DNA of 64,000 bases from Methylococcaceae bacterium (GTDB lineage Bacteria; Pseudomonadota; Gammaproteobacteria; Methylococcales; Methylomonadaceae). Location: the NCBI GenBank assembly GCA_021647145.1, contig JAKIVF010000002.1, positions 1 through 64,000 of the forward strand. Reading direction: 5' to 3'. The stretch's first letter is position 1, and the number at the start of each line of letters is the position of its first letter. The notes beneath the pieces were generated by a model that saw only the letters and a list, made by a program, of their open reading frames with translations, ran no database searches and was not told where the DNA came from. Shown piece by piece: positions 30,475 to 39,636 of this stretch. The position numbers and the translations under genes are program-made.

Positions 30475-32235
30475 CTAACGTTTACCGATCTGACGTACTC
30501 GTCCGTCAAAAGTCTGGACAGTCAGAACAAAAGGATCAGTTTTATAGCCAAGTGCCTGCTCTTCAAGTATGCCTAGAGCTATCTCTTCGCCCATGCGCAA
30601 GCTGTCGTAATAATCTGAGAAATAGTGAACACCTGCCATGTTTCTGCCAATCGAAATATTCGCCGCCAGTTTGTTCAACTCACCTTCCAGAGTGAGGAAG
30701 TCATTTCCAGCCGAGGGAACCAATGCTGCGCCAGTAGCGTCAGGCGTGAACTCAATAGCAGTATCACCGTTTTGATAGCGATCAAATTTCACCTCACCTC
30801 CTCTATCGACCAGAACTGCACTGGTATCAAAGTAGGCTTTCAGCATAGTAACACAGGCACCTGCTACAGTAGCATGGCCTGCACCATACGATGGATGCAT
30901 TGGCGAGCCTTCCTGGAAAGCCATAGGTAATAATGCGGTATTTGTTGTGGAATTGTTTGCTATGATGGCATTAACTGTATCTTGGATCGTTCCTGTAAGC
31001 GTTGAAAACGCCCCATTGACAGCCGGATATGTGTTTTCAATATCCGTTGCCTTTTCGATACGGGCAGCCAATGCTTCAGGCCTCAATCGGCAATGATTGT
31101 TGAATTTCTGATACCGTACTGCCTTCAAGGCACGGGTCGCAACTTCTGTAACCAGAGTCAAGATATGAGGACCTCCCCATAGAGCAAATCCACCGGCTTC
31201 TCGCTCATGCGTTTCATACCTATTTGTGAGAAAATTACTTTCGGGATCCAAGGCATTCAGGAACAACCTGCCTTGTCCCGAAAGCTTTGCAAACCCTTGA
31301 TCAGTGGGTGTACCCATTTCCAGGAGAATCAAGCAGGCATTGAGATAAGATTCATATAATGCATCGTAGTGTACATAAGTCGCTAAGTCACGTGGAAAAG
31401 TGATAAACCTTCGCGGTGCAGTAGCATCAAATAATGCAGAATCATCCTGAGTATCGGCACCGTTTTGAACGGCAAGCCACTCATTCCAATCCATCATGTA
31501 ATTAATCGGGTGCGCAACAGGGACTCTCTGGTCGATCTGTAAGGCTCCGTAAGTAATTTTACCATCGGTAATTGAGGTAGTTCCAGTCTGGTCAGCCGTC
31601 CCTAACAACATAAATTGCGAAAGATAAGGGCCAATTTCAACACCAGGTGATGAGCCCCGAAACAACACCTGCGCGTTTACATTACCAGTGCCGTTATGTT
31701 TTCGGGGACGACCATTTGTTCCTGTGATGTCATATCCAATAGCATTCAAATTTATGATTGCAGCATTTATGTCAGGGTTAGCAACATCTGCCGAGAATGC
31801 GGTTAATGGGACATCTCTTAGCAATGCCAGCTCATATACTTCCGCCATTTCGTAAGCGAGTTCAGTAGAACCGAGTGCTGGCGCGGGTGCCATTGTCACA
31901 GCTTGTGAATCAGGCCCTTGTAGGTCATAGACCAAACCTGCTGTTGGTGCTTCCCACTGGCGTTGTTTTTGCGGTGAAGAGCGAACGGATGTTGTAAATG
32001 CATCAACATAGCCTTCATCAATTGCTGCTCTAAAAGATACGAAATCATTTGAATCTTTGATCAAACCGGTATTTGCCTCATGATCCAGGCCTTTGGTAAA
32101 ACTCATGGCATAATTCGTTGGTCCGTATCGTTGTTCATCACCATTCGTTTCATGAACAGAATGCACACGATCAGCTGCTTTTTTCGCAGAAGATATACGA
32201 AAACTTAAGGATTCTTCAATTCGATATTCAGTCAT
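30475..32235 (-). CDS. vanadium-dependent haloperoxidase (red-algal bromoperoxidase type)
   Basis: This 586-residue enzyme would oxidise halide with H2O2 using vanadate. The conserved active-site pattern is visible: K377 and R385 (KFNNHCRLRP), H454 (PSYGAGHATVAGA), then R531 and H537 (GRNMAGVHYFSD), H537 being the vanadate ligand. Spacing and surrounding residues match Corallina-type bromoperoxidases rather than fungal or Streptomyces enzymes. The serine of the usual SGH is alanine (A452) here, removing one vanadate hydrogen bond. No signal peptide is visible. Base composition is less AT-rich than the neighbours, suggesting transfer. Bromide is the expected halide by similarity. Confidence 0.9.
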   Translation of the reverse strand: MTEYRIEESLSFRISSAKKAADRVHSVHETNGDEQRYGPTNYAMSFTKGLDHEANTGLIKDSNDFVSFRAAIDEGYVDAFTTSVRSSPQKQRQWEAPTAGLVYDLQGPDSQAVTMAPAPALGSTELAYEMAEVYELALLRDVPLTAFSADVANPDINAAIINLNAIGYDITGTNGRPRKHNGTGNVNAQVLFRGSSPGVEIGPYLSQFMLLGTADQTGTTSITDGKITYGALQIDQRVPVAHPINYMMDWNEWLAVQNGADTQDDSALFDATAPRRFITFPRDLATYVHYDALYESYLNACLILLEMGTPTDQGFAKLSGQGRLFLNALDPESNFLTNRYETHEREAGGFALWGGPHILTLVTEVATRALKAVRYQKFNNHCRLRPEALAARIEKATDIENTYPAVNGAFSTLTGTIQDTVNAIIANNSTTNTALLPMAFQEGSPMHPSYGAGHATVAGACVTMLKAYFDTSAVLVDRGGEVKFDRYQNGDTAIEFTPDATGAALVPSAGNDFLTLEGELNKLAANISIGRNMAGVHYFSDYYDSLRMGEEIALGILEEQALGYKTDPFVLTVQTFDGRVRQIGKR

Positions 32236-32532
32236 TTTATTTCTCCGGAATTAGAGTAAAACACAGGATAAAATAGTTTATTCTGCATACTTTGCACGTC
32301 TGATAGATAATGAATTTAAAGTGCGATCTTTTGTCGAGAACAGGGCAAAAAACAGCCACAAAAAACCAACAGTGACGATGCGAAGCTTAAGTGAATATTA
32401 CTATTTAGATATCGAAAATTCTGTGAAAAATTACCACTGCTTAATTAGGGGCAGCGTACCATTAAACTCTGAAAAGAGGGGGGCTGATGTGACTCAAGAT
32501 TTTATAACCAATAAACCAACTTGATAAATTGA
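32236..32532. other. intergenic with inverted-repeat copy
   Basis: This is non-coding DNA between the haloperoxidase and rpiA. It holds the right copy of the imperfect inverted repeat (32465-32485). A 67-codon plus-strand open frame (32321-32524) crosses it, but it has no recognisable family and no good ribosome-binding site, so I do not call it a gene. It probably contains the boundary of an imported segment. Confidence 0.35.
32465..32485 (-). repeat. right copy of imperfect inverted repeat flanking the haloperoxidase block
   Basis: Read on the minus strand it is AGCCCCCCTCTTTTCAGAGTT, close to the plus-strand copy at 29510-29530. The pair encloses about 3 kb with the secreted protein and haloperoxidase genes. 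Confidence 0.4.
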
Positions 32533-33213
32533 TTATTTTAAAGTTAATTCTTGTACTTTATTGTCAATTACTAGCAAAACAACATCTGCTAACTGATAGA
32601 AGATACCATGTTCTACAACACCTGGTGTCGAATTCAATAAAGAATCTAGTTGAGAGCTATCCATCTTCTGATCAAAACGCATATCAAGCACTAAACTACC
32701 GTGTGAAGTAACTGCAAGACCATTCCCATCGCTATTTGGACGAAGCCCTCCCTCTCCACCAATTGCTTCAAGACTTTGTTTAACTAATTGCCAGGCAAAA
32801 GGCATCACTTCTATTGGAACAGGAAACTTATCACCAATATGCTTGACCATTTTGCTTTGATCAACTAAAACAATAAATTGTTTACTAGCTCTGGCCAACA
32901 ACTTTTCTCTTACTAAGTCAGCGCCCTGCCCTTTCATCAAGGTATTATTGGGCGTGACTTCATCAGCACCATCAACGTATAAATCCAGTTTTGTCAAATG
33001 TTCAATAGCTATCATTGACAAACCTAACGCCTGTGCTTTTAGCATGCTGACAACTGAGCTAGAAACAGTTGATACTTGCAACCCTTCTTCAGTTTTTCTG
33101 CGGGCGAGCTCGGTGATAAAACAATCTGCTGTTGAACCTGTTCCTAAACCGACGACCATACCGTCTTTAACTAAACTGGCGGCATGCTTTGCGACTCGTT
33201 TTTTATCATTCAT
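32533..33213 (-). CDS. rpiA: ribose-5-phosphate isomerase A
   Basis: This enzyme of the non-oxidative pentose phosphate pathway interconverts ribose 5-phosphate and ribulose 5-phosphate. At 226 residues it is close to the E. coli protein. GLGTGSTAD (residues 22-30) is the phosphate loop. Catalytic residues D81, D84 (DGADEV), K94 (MKGQGAD) and E103 are present. It is a single gene on the minus strand with about 110 bp to the next upstream gene. Confidence 0.96.
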   Translation of the reverse strand: MNDKKRVAKHAASLVKDGMVVGLGTGSTADCFITELARRKTEEGLQVSTVSSSVVSMLKAQALGLSMIAIEHLTKLDLYVDGADEVTPNNTLMKGQGADLVREKLLARASKQFIVLVDQSKMVKHIGDKFPVPIEVMPFAWQLVKQSLEAIGGEGGLRPNSDGNGLAVTSHGSLVLDMRFDQKMDSSQLDSLLNSTPGVVEHGIFYQLADVVLLVIDNKVQELTLK

Positions 33214-33326
33214 ATTGACTCCACAATTTCAATCAGCAGATTTTATGGAATGTTCAGTTAATATATAACAATTTTCTGCCATATTCAGCATAAAGGTTCC
33301 ACAAGAAGAAACACAAAAAATGGTTG

Positions 33327-33791
33327 TTATAAGGTTTTTACACTATCTAACATAACTTGAGCATGACCTTCATGCGAAACACCATATAACGCTTCAGTTA
33401 AGATACCTTCTTTATTGATAATAAAGGTAGATCTAATAATGGCCATTTTTTTTACGCCGTTCTTTTCTTTTTCTTGCCATACACCATAACTTTCGCATAA
33501 TTCTCCGTTTTCATCTGCCAATAAATCTAACTTTAATCCATATTTATCTATAAAAGCTGTATGACTAGAACAAGAATCTTTACTCACCCCTATCACCACG
33601 GCATCAAGTGCTGAAAATTCACTTGCTAATGACGTAAAATCGTTTGCCTCAATAGTACAACCGGGTGTGTCATCTTTGGGGTAAAAATATAAAACAACAT
33701 GGTTTTTCCCTTTAAAGGAAGATAACTCAACGATTTCACCCTTTTGATTTTTAGATCTAAATGCTGGTGCTACTTGGTTTTTTTCTAACAT
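33327..33791 (-). CDS. bcp: peroxiredoxin Bcp/PrxQ
   Basis: This 154-residue thioredoxin-dependent peroxidase reduces hydrogen peroxide and organic peroxides. The peroxidatic cysteine is C45 in FYPKDDTPGCT. The usual Bcp resolving cysteine five residues later is replaced by Asn (GCTIEAN), so resolution probably uses C74 (SKDSCSS) or C99. This is a known variation in the family. It is a stand-alone gene between selO and rpiA. Confidence 0.93.
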   Translation of the reverse strand: MLEKNQVAPAFRSKNQKGEIVELSSFKGKNHVVLYFYPKDDTPGCTIEANDFTSLASEFSALDAVVIGVSKDSCSSHTAFIDKYGLKLDLLADENGELCESYGVWQEKEKNGVKKMAIIRSTFIINKEGILTEALYGVSHEGHAQVMLDSVKTL

Positions 33792-33879
33792 GGAAAACTC
33801 CTTTGTTTCAAATTACGACAATTTGATTATCACTCAATTTTCTTACTATAAAAACCTTAAAAAAAACCAAAGATTTACA

Positions 33880-35505
33880 TTATGAACTACACGATAATTG
33901 CGAACATCCTGCTTTATTTCTCGCCCAGTCAGGCCTCTTCTTAGCGTACTCTTCTTTTTCGAGCTGTTCATCATAAGGAAAACTCATCACCTCTAATAAT
34001 TCATTCACCATAGAAAAATCACCTTTGTCTGCTTTATCTATAGCTAGTTGAGATAAATAATTTCTTAAAATATACTTAGGATTAACCGTATTCATTCTTT
34101 TTTTTCTCTCTTCCGGGCTTGCGTCTTCATTTCGTAAACGTTCAGTATATTTTCTTAACCAGTTTACAAAACGTGATTGATAATCATCACTCACCGCCTC
34201 AAACCGATACCAAGCATCGACTAAAGGCTCAATTAATTGTTTATCTGTTAGACCTTCATTTTGAAAATTAATATTAGCAAGTTTACGATAAAAAATAGTC
34301 ATATCAATTTCTACTTCTGGCAATAAGGTCAATAATTCTTTAAATAAACCCCCATCATTTTCTACTGAAAATTGTTTTAACCCTAATTTTTGAGCCATCA
34401 TTGATTGCCACTCTTGATTAAAGTGTTGATTATACGTAGTCAATGCTCGTTGAAAAGGATCTTCCTCTTCGACTAAAGGATAAATAGCATTGGCCAATTG
34501 CAACAAATTCCAAAGTGCAATTTCAGGTTGTTGACTATATCTATATCGACGCTCGTCCGCATCAGTGGTATTAGGTGTCCAGTCAGGATCATAATCATCC
34601 AGCCAACCGTAAGGCCCATAATCAATAGTTAAGCCTAAAATGGACATGTTATCAGTATTCATTACCCCATGAACAAAACCTACACGTTGCCAATGGACAA
34701 CCATCTCCGCGGTTGTAGTACAAATTTCTGTAAACCATTCGATATAACTTTGTTTATCCAGCTTTAAATCATTTTTTACAAGATGGGGGAAATCAGTACG
34801 AATAGTAAAGTCAACTAACTGGCGTAAAACATCAATCTCACCCCTGGAGGTAAAAATCTGAAAACTGCCAAAGCGGATAAAAGAAGGAGCAACTCGACAG
34901 ACTACAGCACCACGCTCTGTCTGTGGATTACCGTTATAAAACATGTCACGAACTACGTGCTCACCAGTTAAAACAAGACTCAAAGCACGCGTGGTTGGAA
35001 TACCCAAATGAAACATCGCTTCACTACATAAAAACTCACGAACTGAAGAACGCAAAACAGCCAAGCCATCGGCATTGCGAGAGTATGGTGTTGCTCCAGC
35101 CCCTTTTAGTTGCAGTGCCCAGCGTTGTTCCCGCTGGTTAACTATTTCACCTAAATTAATGGCTCGTCCATCACCCAATTGACCAGCCCAATTACCAAAT
35201 TGGTGCCCCCCGTAACACATAGCGTAGGGCTTCATACCCGATAAAAATTCATTTCCGACAAATACGTTAGTAAATTGTTTAGAGCTGCAGTCATCGTGTG
35301 AAATCCCAAGCTCTTTAGCCATTTCTTTAGAATAAGCAACTAAAGTAGGTTCTTTTACTTGAGCAGGTAAAACATATGAATAGCAAGATTTCATCACTTG
35401 TCTACGGTAATTTTTAGTTTCCAAATCTGCAGGTAATTCTTTAACAAATCGATTATCAAAGATCAGTTTATCTAACCCGGAAATGGTTTTTACATGCATA
35501 TTCAT
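33880..35505 (-). CDS. selO: protein adenylyltransferase SelO (YdiU)
   Basis: SelO is a pseudokinase that transfers AMP to Ser/Thr/Tyr of other proteins, with a role in redox stress. The 541-residue sequence has the family hallmarks: YCGHQFGN-like MCYGGHQFGNWAGQLGDGRA, KGAGATPYSRNADG, and HGVMNTDNMSILGLTIDYGPYG, which holds the metal-binding Asn and Asp. The C-terminus ends QLSCSS, with cysteine where some homologues carry selenocysteine, plus another cysteine four residues before. It is somewhat longer than E. coli SelO (about 480) and has no operon partner. Confidence 0.95.
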   Translation of the reverse strand: MNMHVKTISGLDKLIFDNRFVKELPADLETKNYRRQVMKSCYSYVLPAQVKEPTLVAYSKEMAKELGISHDDCSSKQFTNVFVGNEFLSGMKPYAMCYGGHQFGNWAGQLGDGRAINLGEIVNQREQRWALQLKGAGATPYSRNADGLAVLRSSVREFLCSEAMFHLGIPTTRALSLVLTGEHVVRDMFYNGNPQTERGAVVCRVAPSFIRFGSFQIFTSRGEIDVLRQLVDFTIRTDFPHLVKNDLKLDKQSYIEWFTEICTTTAEMVVHWQRVGFVHGVMNTDNMSILGLTIDYGPYGWLDDYDPDWTPNTTDADERRYRYSQQPEIALWNLLQLANAIYPLVEEEDPFQRALTTYNQHFNQEWQSMMAQKLGLKQFSVENDGGLFKELLTLLPEVEIDMTIFYRKLANINFQNEGLTDKQLIEPLVDAWYRFEAVSDDYQSRFVNWLRKYTERLRNEDASPEERKKRMNTVNPKYILRNYLSQLAIDKADKGDFSMVNELLEVMSFPYDEQLEKEEYAKKRPDWARNKAGCSQLSCSS

Positions 35506-35584
35506 CAGAAATTATTAATTTTTATTTAATCGGTATTATCCTAATAAATAATTATATATATCTACCTTAAAAATATTAACGTCT

Positions 35585-35905
35585 CTATTCAACTGTAATT
35601 TTACTTAACAAAATAACCTCATATGCAGGCTCTTCATAAGGATGCATTTTAATCAATTCTTTAACAATATCAGTGATTTTTTCATCCTCACAAACCATTT
35701 CCACTTTATATTCAATGACTTTTTCAATTGTATTTTGTTTTCCTAAAAAAGGTTTACTTCCTTTTAAAGGTCTAAATTGTCCTTCACCTAATACTTGCCA
35801 AGAACAACAGTCATATTGGCCTATCCGGCCAGCTCCTTTATCAAACAAGGCTTCTTTAACTGAGTCTATATGTGTCTCAGGAACATAAAAATTTAATTTA
35901 TACAT
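35585..35905 (-). CDS. NIF3/YqfO C-terminal-like (PII-like fold) protein
   Basis: This 106-residue protein corresponds to the stand-alone form of the ferredoxin-like/PII-like domain inserted in NIF3/YqfO proteins. Features are KLNFYVPETHIDSVKEAL at the start, GAGRIGQYDCCSW, FRPLKGSKPFLG and the ending HPYEEPAYEVI. Its biochemical function is unknown; the HPYEEPAYE ending is shared with the CutA1-like group. It is divergent from the pentapeptide protein at 36061. Confidence 0.85.
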   Translation of the reverse strand: MYKLNFYVPETHIDSVKEALFDKGAGRIGQYDCCSWQVLGEGQFRPLKGSKPFLGKQNTIEKVIEYKVEMVCEDEKITDIVKELIKMHPYEEPAYEVILLSKITVE

Positions 35906-36060
35906 AGAGTTTTTTTAACAATTAAAACCTTATATTACCCTTAATTATATTTTAGTTATATGGATCAAAAAATTCTTCACCTAAAAACTTGACTTGCTAT
36001 CTATCAGCGTTCGAGATATAAAGCATCAGATATGACTTCAATCAATTATGAGAAAAATCT

Positions 36061-36846
36061 ATGAAAACTTCGCAACTTAGCTCAGCTTTTTTTATCCTGT
36101 GCTTTATTAGCTTATCCTCCCAAGTTTTTTCCGCTGATTTAACGCGAGAACAAGTCATCCAAATGTTAGATAGTGCATCAACAGAAAAAAAGGCCAATCT
36201 TCGCAGAAAGGATCTTTCTGGCGTTGATTTATCTGGACTAGATTTCCGGAATGCTGACCTCTGGGGAACTGATTTTAGAGGTGCTAACTTGAGCAATAGT
36301 AATTTAAGTGGATTGAACCTTGATTTAACAGTCATGACAGGCGTTAATTTAGAAAGTGCCAACCTTTCTAAAGTTAGCATTTTTGCAGTAAGTATGATGC
36401 GCTCAAATTTAAAAAATGTAAATTTCTCTAATAGTCGAGTCATTGCAAATCTAAACAACTCTGATCTAAGCCACGCCAACCTTAGCAATGTAAAATGGGG
36501 CGCTGATATGAAAAACCAGCCCATGGGGTTGATGAATACAGAGCTAAAAAAAGTAAAATTAATTGGTGCAAATTTATCAGGTGCTGATTTAGGTAGAGCT
36601 AAGCTCATGTTTGCTGACTTAACAGGCGCTAATTTAAAAAATGCTATTTTAATTTCAACTGACTTACGATCAGCGAATTTAACAGATGCTAATTTAAGCA
36701 ATGCTGATCTTTCAGATAGTAAAATGAATGATACAATCCTAAATAAAGCTAATCTTGAAAAAACAATTTTTAAAAGAATTAAAGGAAAAGAAACGTTAAG
36801 AGGACTTAGTCAAGCTAAAAATATTAATAGTGCAATTTTCGAATAA
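36061..36846 (+). CDS. secreted pentapeptide-repeat protein
   Basis: This 261-residue protein has an N-terminal signal peptide (residues 1-22, ending FSA) and then about 30 imperfect A(D/N)LxX repeats between residues 45 and 235 (for example DLSGVDLSGLDFRNADLWG). These form a right-handed quadrilateral beta helix. Cytoplasmic members can mimic DNA and inhibit gyrase; this one is predicted to be exported, so that role is unlikely. It precedes creA by 35 bp on the plus strand and both are exported, so they may be cotranscribed. Confidence 0.85.
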   Translation: MKTSQLSSAFFILCFISLSSQVFSADLTREQVIQMLDSASTEKKANLRRKDLSGVDLSGLDFRNADLWGTDFRGANLSNSNLSGLNLDLTVMTGVNLESANLSKVSIFAVSMMRSNLKNVNFSNSRVIANLNNSDLSHANLSNVKWGADMKNQPMGLMNTELKKVKLIGANLSGADLGRAKLMFADLTGANLKNAILISTDLRSANLTDANLSNADLSDSKMNDTILNKANLEKTIFKRIKGKETLRGLSQAKNINSAIFE

Positions 36847-36881
36847 TATTCAACGCATTTAAATTCTAATCAAAATAAAAT

Positions 36882-37382
36882 ATGTATAAACATTATTGTT
36901 TTCAAATAATCCTAACAACACTTATCTTATCTATCACTTCATTAAGGGCTGAAACCATTGGAAGCGTAGATACCAAATTCAACCTGCTAACGCCTGATGA
37001 TACTATAAATATTGAAGTATTTGACGACCCAAAAATTAATGGTGTCTCATGTTATCTTAGCCGAGCTAACAAAGGCGGTATTAAAGGAACGCTAGGTCTT
37101 GCAGAGGAAACCTCTGATGCTTCAATAGATTGTAGACAAGTAGGACCTATCTCATGGAAAGAAGAACTACAAGAAGGTGAAAGCGTATTTAAAATACGAC
37201 GTTCTGTTAGTTTTAAAAAATTACAAGTTGTAAGGTTCTGGGATAAGAAAAGAAATACATTAATTTATCTAGTCTACAGTGATAAATTAATAGATGGTTC
37301 TCCTCAAAATTCCATCACAGCAGTACCAATAATGCCTTGGTCTAATTCATCTACAAAAACAACTAACGATAAGAATAAGTAA
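36882..37382 (+). CDS. creA: CreA family periplasmic protein
   Basis: This 166-residue protein has a signal peptide (to about residue 23) followed by the CreA domain: IGSVDTKFNLLTPDDTI, IEVFDDPKINGVSCYLSRA, GLAEETSDASIDCRQVG. Two cysteines in the mature region could pair. The function of CreA is not known, although the family is widespread in proteobacteria. An IS5-type element begins 44 bp after its stop codon. Confidence 0.92.
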   Translation: MYKHYCFQIILTTLILSITSLRAETIGSVDTKFNLLTPDDTINIEVFDDPKINGVSCYLSRANKGGIKGTLGLAEETSDASIDCRQVGPISWKEELQEGESVFKIRRSVSFKKLQVVRFWDKKRNTLIYLVYSDKLIDGSPQNSITAVPIMPWSNSSTKTTNDKNK

Positions 37383-37426
37383 CAAATCTAATTACTCAGC
37401 ATATTCATCTCTAGAATAGAACTATA

Positions 37427-38278
37427 GGGGCTGTTGCCGTTTGATAGCATACCCTTGAATTTTAAGGATTCTGCCTCATAACTTGTTTGTTTTTAGCAGA
37501 AAATAAGCAAACCATGCCACGACAAATGTTTACAGATGACCTCTGGCTAAAACTTAAAGCCATCATGATGGCCGTAGGAATTTATAACAAACCATTCCTT
37601 CGTCAAACTTTGGAAGGGATTTTTTATCGATTACGCGTAGGATATCCATGGATAGATTTGCCAGACATATTTGTCAATTGGAAAGCCGTTTATAAGCGTT
37701 TTAACGAATGGTCTCGCAAAGAAAAGCTGATGAATATTTTTTCCTCTCTCGTTATTGATCCCGATTTAGAATGGGAATTCATTGGTGGGAGCATAGTCAA
37801 AGCTCACCAACATAGTAGTGGCGCAGCCTATGGACAAGAAAGAGCTATCGGAAAATCCGTGGCAGTAAATACCACTAAAATTCACATGGCCGTTGATTCG
37901 GGAGGTCTTCCAATCCATTTTTCGATAACCGGTGGCGAAGTTCATGACTGTAAAGAGGGGCCTAAATTAATTGCTGAACGGCCTAAAGCTGATTATGTTG
38001 TTGCCGACAGAGGATATGATAGTGAGGATTTGCGCATCCAAATAAAGGATAAAGGCTCAATTCCTGTTATTCCCAGAAAAAAGAATTCAAAAACAGGTAA
38101 TGACGATATAGACTGGTGTCTCTATAAATATCGTCACTTGGTTGAAAATATTTTTGCTCGGCTTAAACATTTTAGGGCGATTGCTACACGATACGACAAA
38201 TTGAAACGAAATTATGAAGGATCTGTTGCATTAGCCTGCGCTTTTTTATGGTTACCTATGTGAAACGGCAACAGCCCC
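37427..38278 (+). mobile_element. IS5-family insertion sequence (IS427-like group)
   Basis: The element is bounded by perfect 16-bp terminal inverted repeats GGGGCTGTTGCCGTTT (37427-37442) and its complement (38263-38278). Both ends are flanked by TA, consistent with a TA target duplication. It is about 850 bp long and contains one transposase gene. It inserted between creA and zapE without disrupting either. Confidence 0.88.
37514..38263 (+). CDS. IS5-family transposase with a lost catalytic Asp
   Basis: This DDE transposase of the IS5/IS427 type is open over its full length. I favour the ATG at 37514 (MPRQMFTDDLW), giving 249 residues; an upstream in-frame start at 37487 exists. The second Asp (VVADRGYDSED) and the Glu (RHLVENIFARLKHF) are present. 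The first Asp, expected in the sequence IDGSIVKAHQHS, is Gly here (IGGSIVKAHQHS; codon GGT at 37784-37786). The single A-to-G change should abolish catalysis, so this copy is probably immobile without help in trans. Confidence 0.85.
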   Translation: MPRQMFTDDLWLKLKAIMMAVGIYNKPFLRQTLEGIFYRLRVGYPWIDLPDIFVNWKAVYKRFNEWSRKEKLMNIFSSLVIDPDLEWEFIGGSIVKAHQHSSGAAYGQERAIGKSVAVNTTKIHMAVDSGGLPIHFSITGGEVHDCKEGPKLIAERPKADYVVADRGYDSEDLRIQIKDKGSIPVIPRKKNSKTGNDDIDWCLYKYRHLVENIFARLKHFRAIATRYDKLKRNYEGSVALACAFLWLPM

Positions 38279-38477
38279 TAGGATTAAAGTCTTTATATTT
38301 AAAACCAACAGTAAAAACAACAGTTTTATTAATGAATAACAATTTTATTATCATTTGCTACTAAAATAAAGACTTTACCTTAGACTCTTCATTTCTAAAA
38401 TCCTAAAAATTAACTTACAACCCTCTGTTGGCAAATATTTTTTAGAGCTTGTAAGCCAGCCAGCTATGCTCCTACAA

Positions 38478-39629
38478 CTAGTTTTTTTGAATTGAATAAT
38501 ATCGTTCAGATTGCATTTCAAATAAACGGGAACGAGTTCGATTAAAATTAAAATTAATATCGTCAAAATATAGCTGTTCTATAGGCACTTCTATTGTACA
38601 AATCAATTTCACTTTCTGCTCATACAAAGCATCAATTAAAGTAACAAACCTTCTTATTTGATCCTTTATTTCTAATGAAAAATTTGGTATATCAGCTATA
38701 AAAACTATTTTAAATTCTTTAGCTAACTCTAAATAATCAGCTGCCCCTAAATTTCTTTCGCATAGTTCATTAAATGATGAATATAAAATATCACCATGAA
38801 CCTTTGAAAAGGTAACGTTTCTACCTTTAACAACTAAGGCTCTTGTCTCTGTATCACCACTATTAGTCAACTCATTAAATCTTTGCTGTAAAAATTTAGC
38901 ACCTGAGCCATCAGAATTTATATAAAAAACTGTCTTTATTGATTTAAAATAAGAAAGCCTATAATCTTCTTTAGCCACAAGCTCAACTACTTCTGATGTT
39001 TGTTTTATTAAATCTATAAACGGTAAAAACAAAGCCCTTTGCAATCCATTTTTATATAAATCATCAGGATGGTAATTTGAAGTCGCAACAAAAACTACAC
39101 CTTGATTAATCAAGTGGGTAAACAGCCTAGCTAACATCATTGCATCTGCTATATCAGTCACCTGAAACTCATCAAAACACAAAAGTAATGATTCTTTTCT
39201 TATCTTCTTAGCTAAAAAAAGTAATGAATCACTTTCGTTTTTCTTCCGCAATTGATGCAGAGCTTCATGGATTTCTTGCATGAATGCATGAAAATGAACT
39301 CTACGTTTTTTTTCTATAGGACATGCATCAAAAAACACATCCATCAGCATCGATTTACCTCGACCTACATCACCAAATATATATAAACTTTTAACTCTTT
39401 TCTTAGAGCTAGACATCAACTTACTAAAAACAACAGAGCTATCTACACTAACCAGCTCTGAAATATTGTTTAAAAGTTGCTGTAAATGACCCAACACTTT
39501 AATTTGATCAACATCCTGTTTAATATGATGCTTAACAATCAGCTCCTGATACTGCTTATTTAATAAGTTACCCTCTAATTGAGAATGGATAAATGATTGC
39601 TTAGGTTTGTTTAAAAAAAAATCAAACAT
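38478..39629 (-). CDS. zapE: cell-division ATPase ZapE (AFG1-like)
   Basis: This 383-residue AAA-type ATPase is related to yeast AFG1. In E. coli ZapE associates with the division ring under stress. Walker A is GDVGRGKS (residues 86-93) and Walker B is LLCFDEFQV. AFG1-specific motifs are MDVFFD, RVHFHAFM and ATSNYHPDDLY. A 58-residue CxxC protein gene lies 7 bp upstream. Length is normal. Confidence 0.94.
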   Translation of the reverse strand: MFDFFLNKPKQSFIHSQLEGNLLNKQYQELIVKHHIKQDVDQIKVLGHLQQLLNNISELVSVDSSVVFSKLMSSSKKRVKSLYIFGDVGRGKSMLMDVFFDACPIEKKRRVHFHAFMQEIHEALHQLRKKNESDSLLFLAKKIRKESLLLCFDEFQVTDIADAMMLARLFTHLINQGVVFVATSNYHPDDLYKNGLQRALFLPFIDLIKQTSEVVELVAKEDYRLSYFKSIKTVFYINSDGSGAKFLQQRFNELTNSGDTETRALVVKGRNVTFSKVHGDILYSSFNELCERNLGAADYLELAKEFKIVFIADIPNFSLEIKDQIRRFVTLIDALYEQKVKLICTIEVPIEQLYFDDINFNFNRTRSRLFEMQSERYYSIQKN

Positions 39630-39636
39630 ATATAAT

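Noticed and set aside
32321..32524. 67-codon plus-strand frame between haloperoxidase and rpiA
   Set aside because: No family resemblance, no ribosome-binding site and no partner; kept only as a note in the intergenic entry.
36042..36701. 219-codon minus-strand open frame
   Set aside because: It lies opposite the pentapeptide-repeat gene; the repetitive sequence keeps the antisense frame open and the product resembles nothing.
38375..38566. 63-codon minus-strand frame
   Set aside because: It overlaps the 3' end of zapE in another frame and has no protein-like character.
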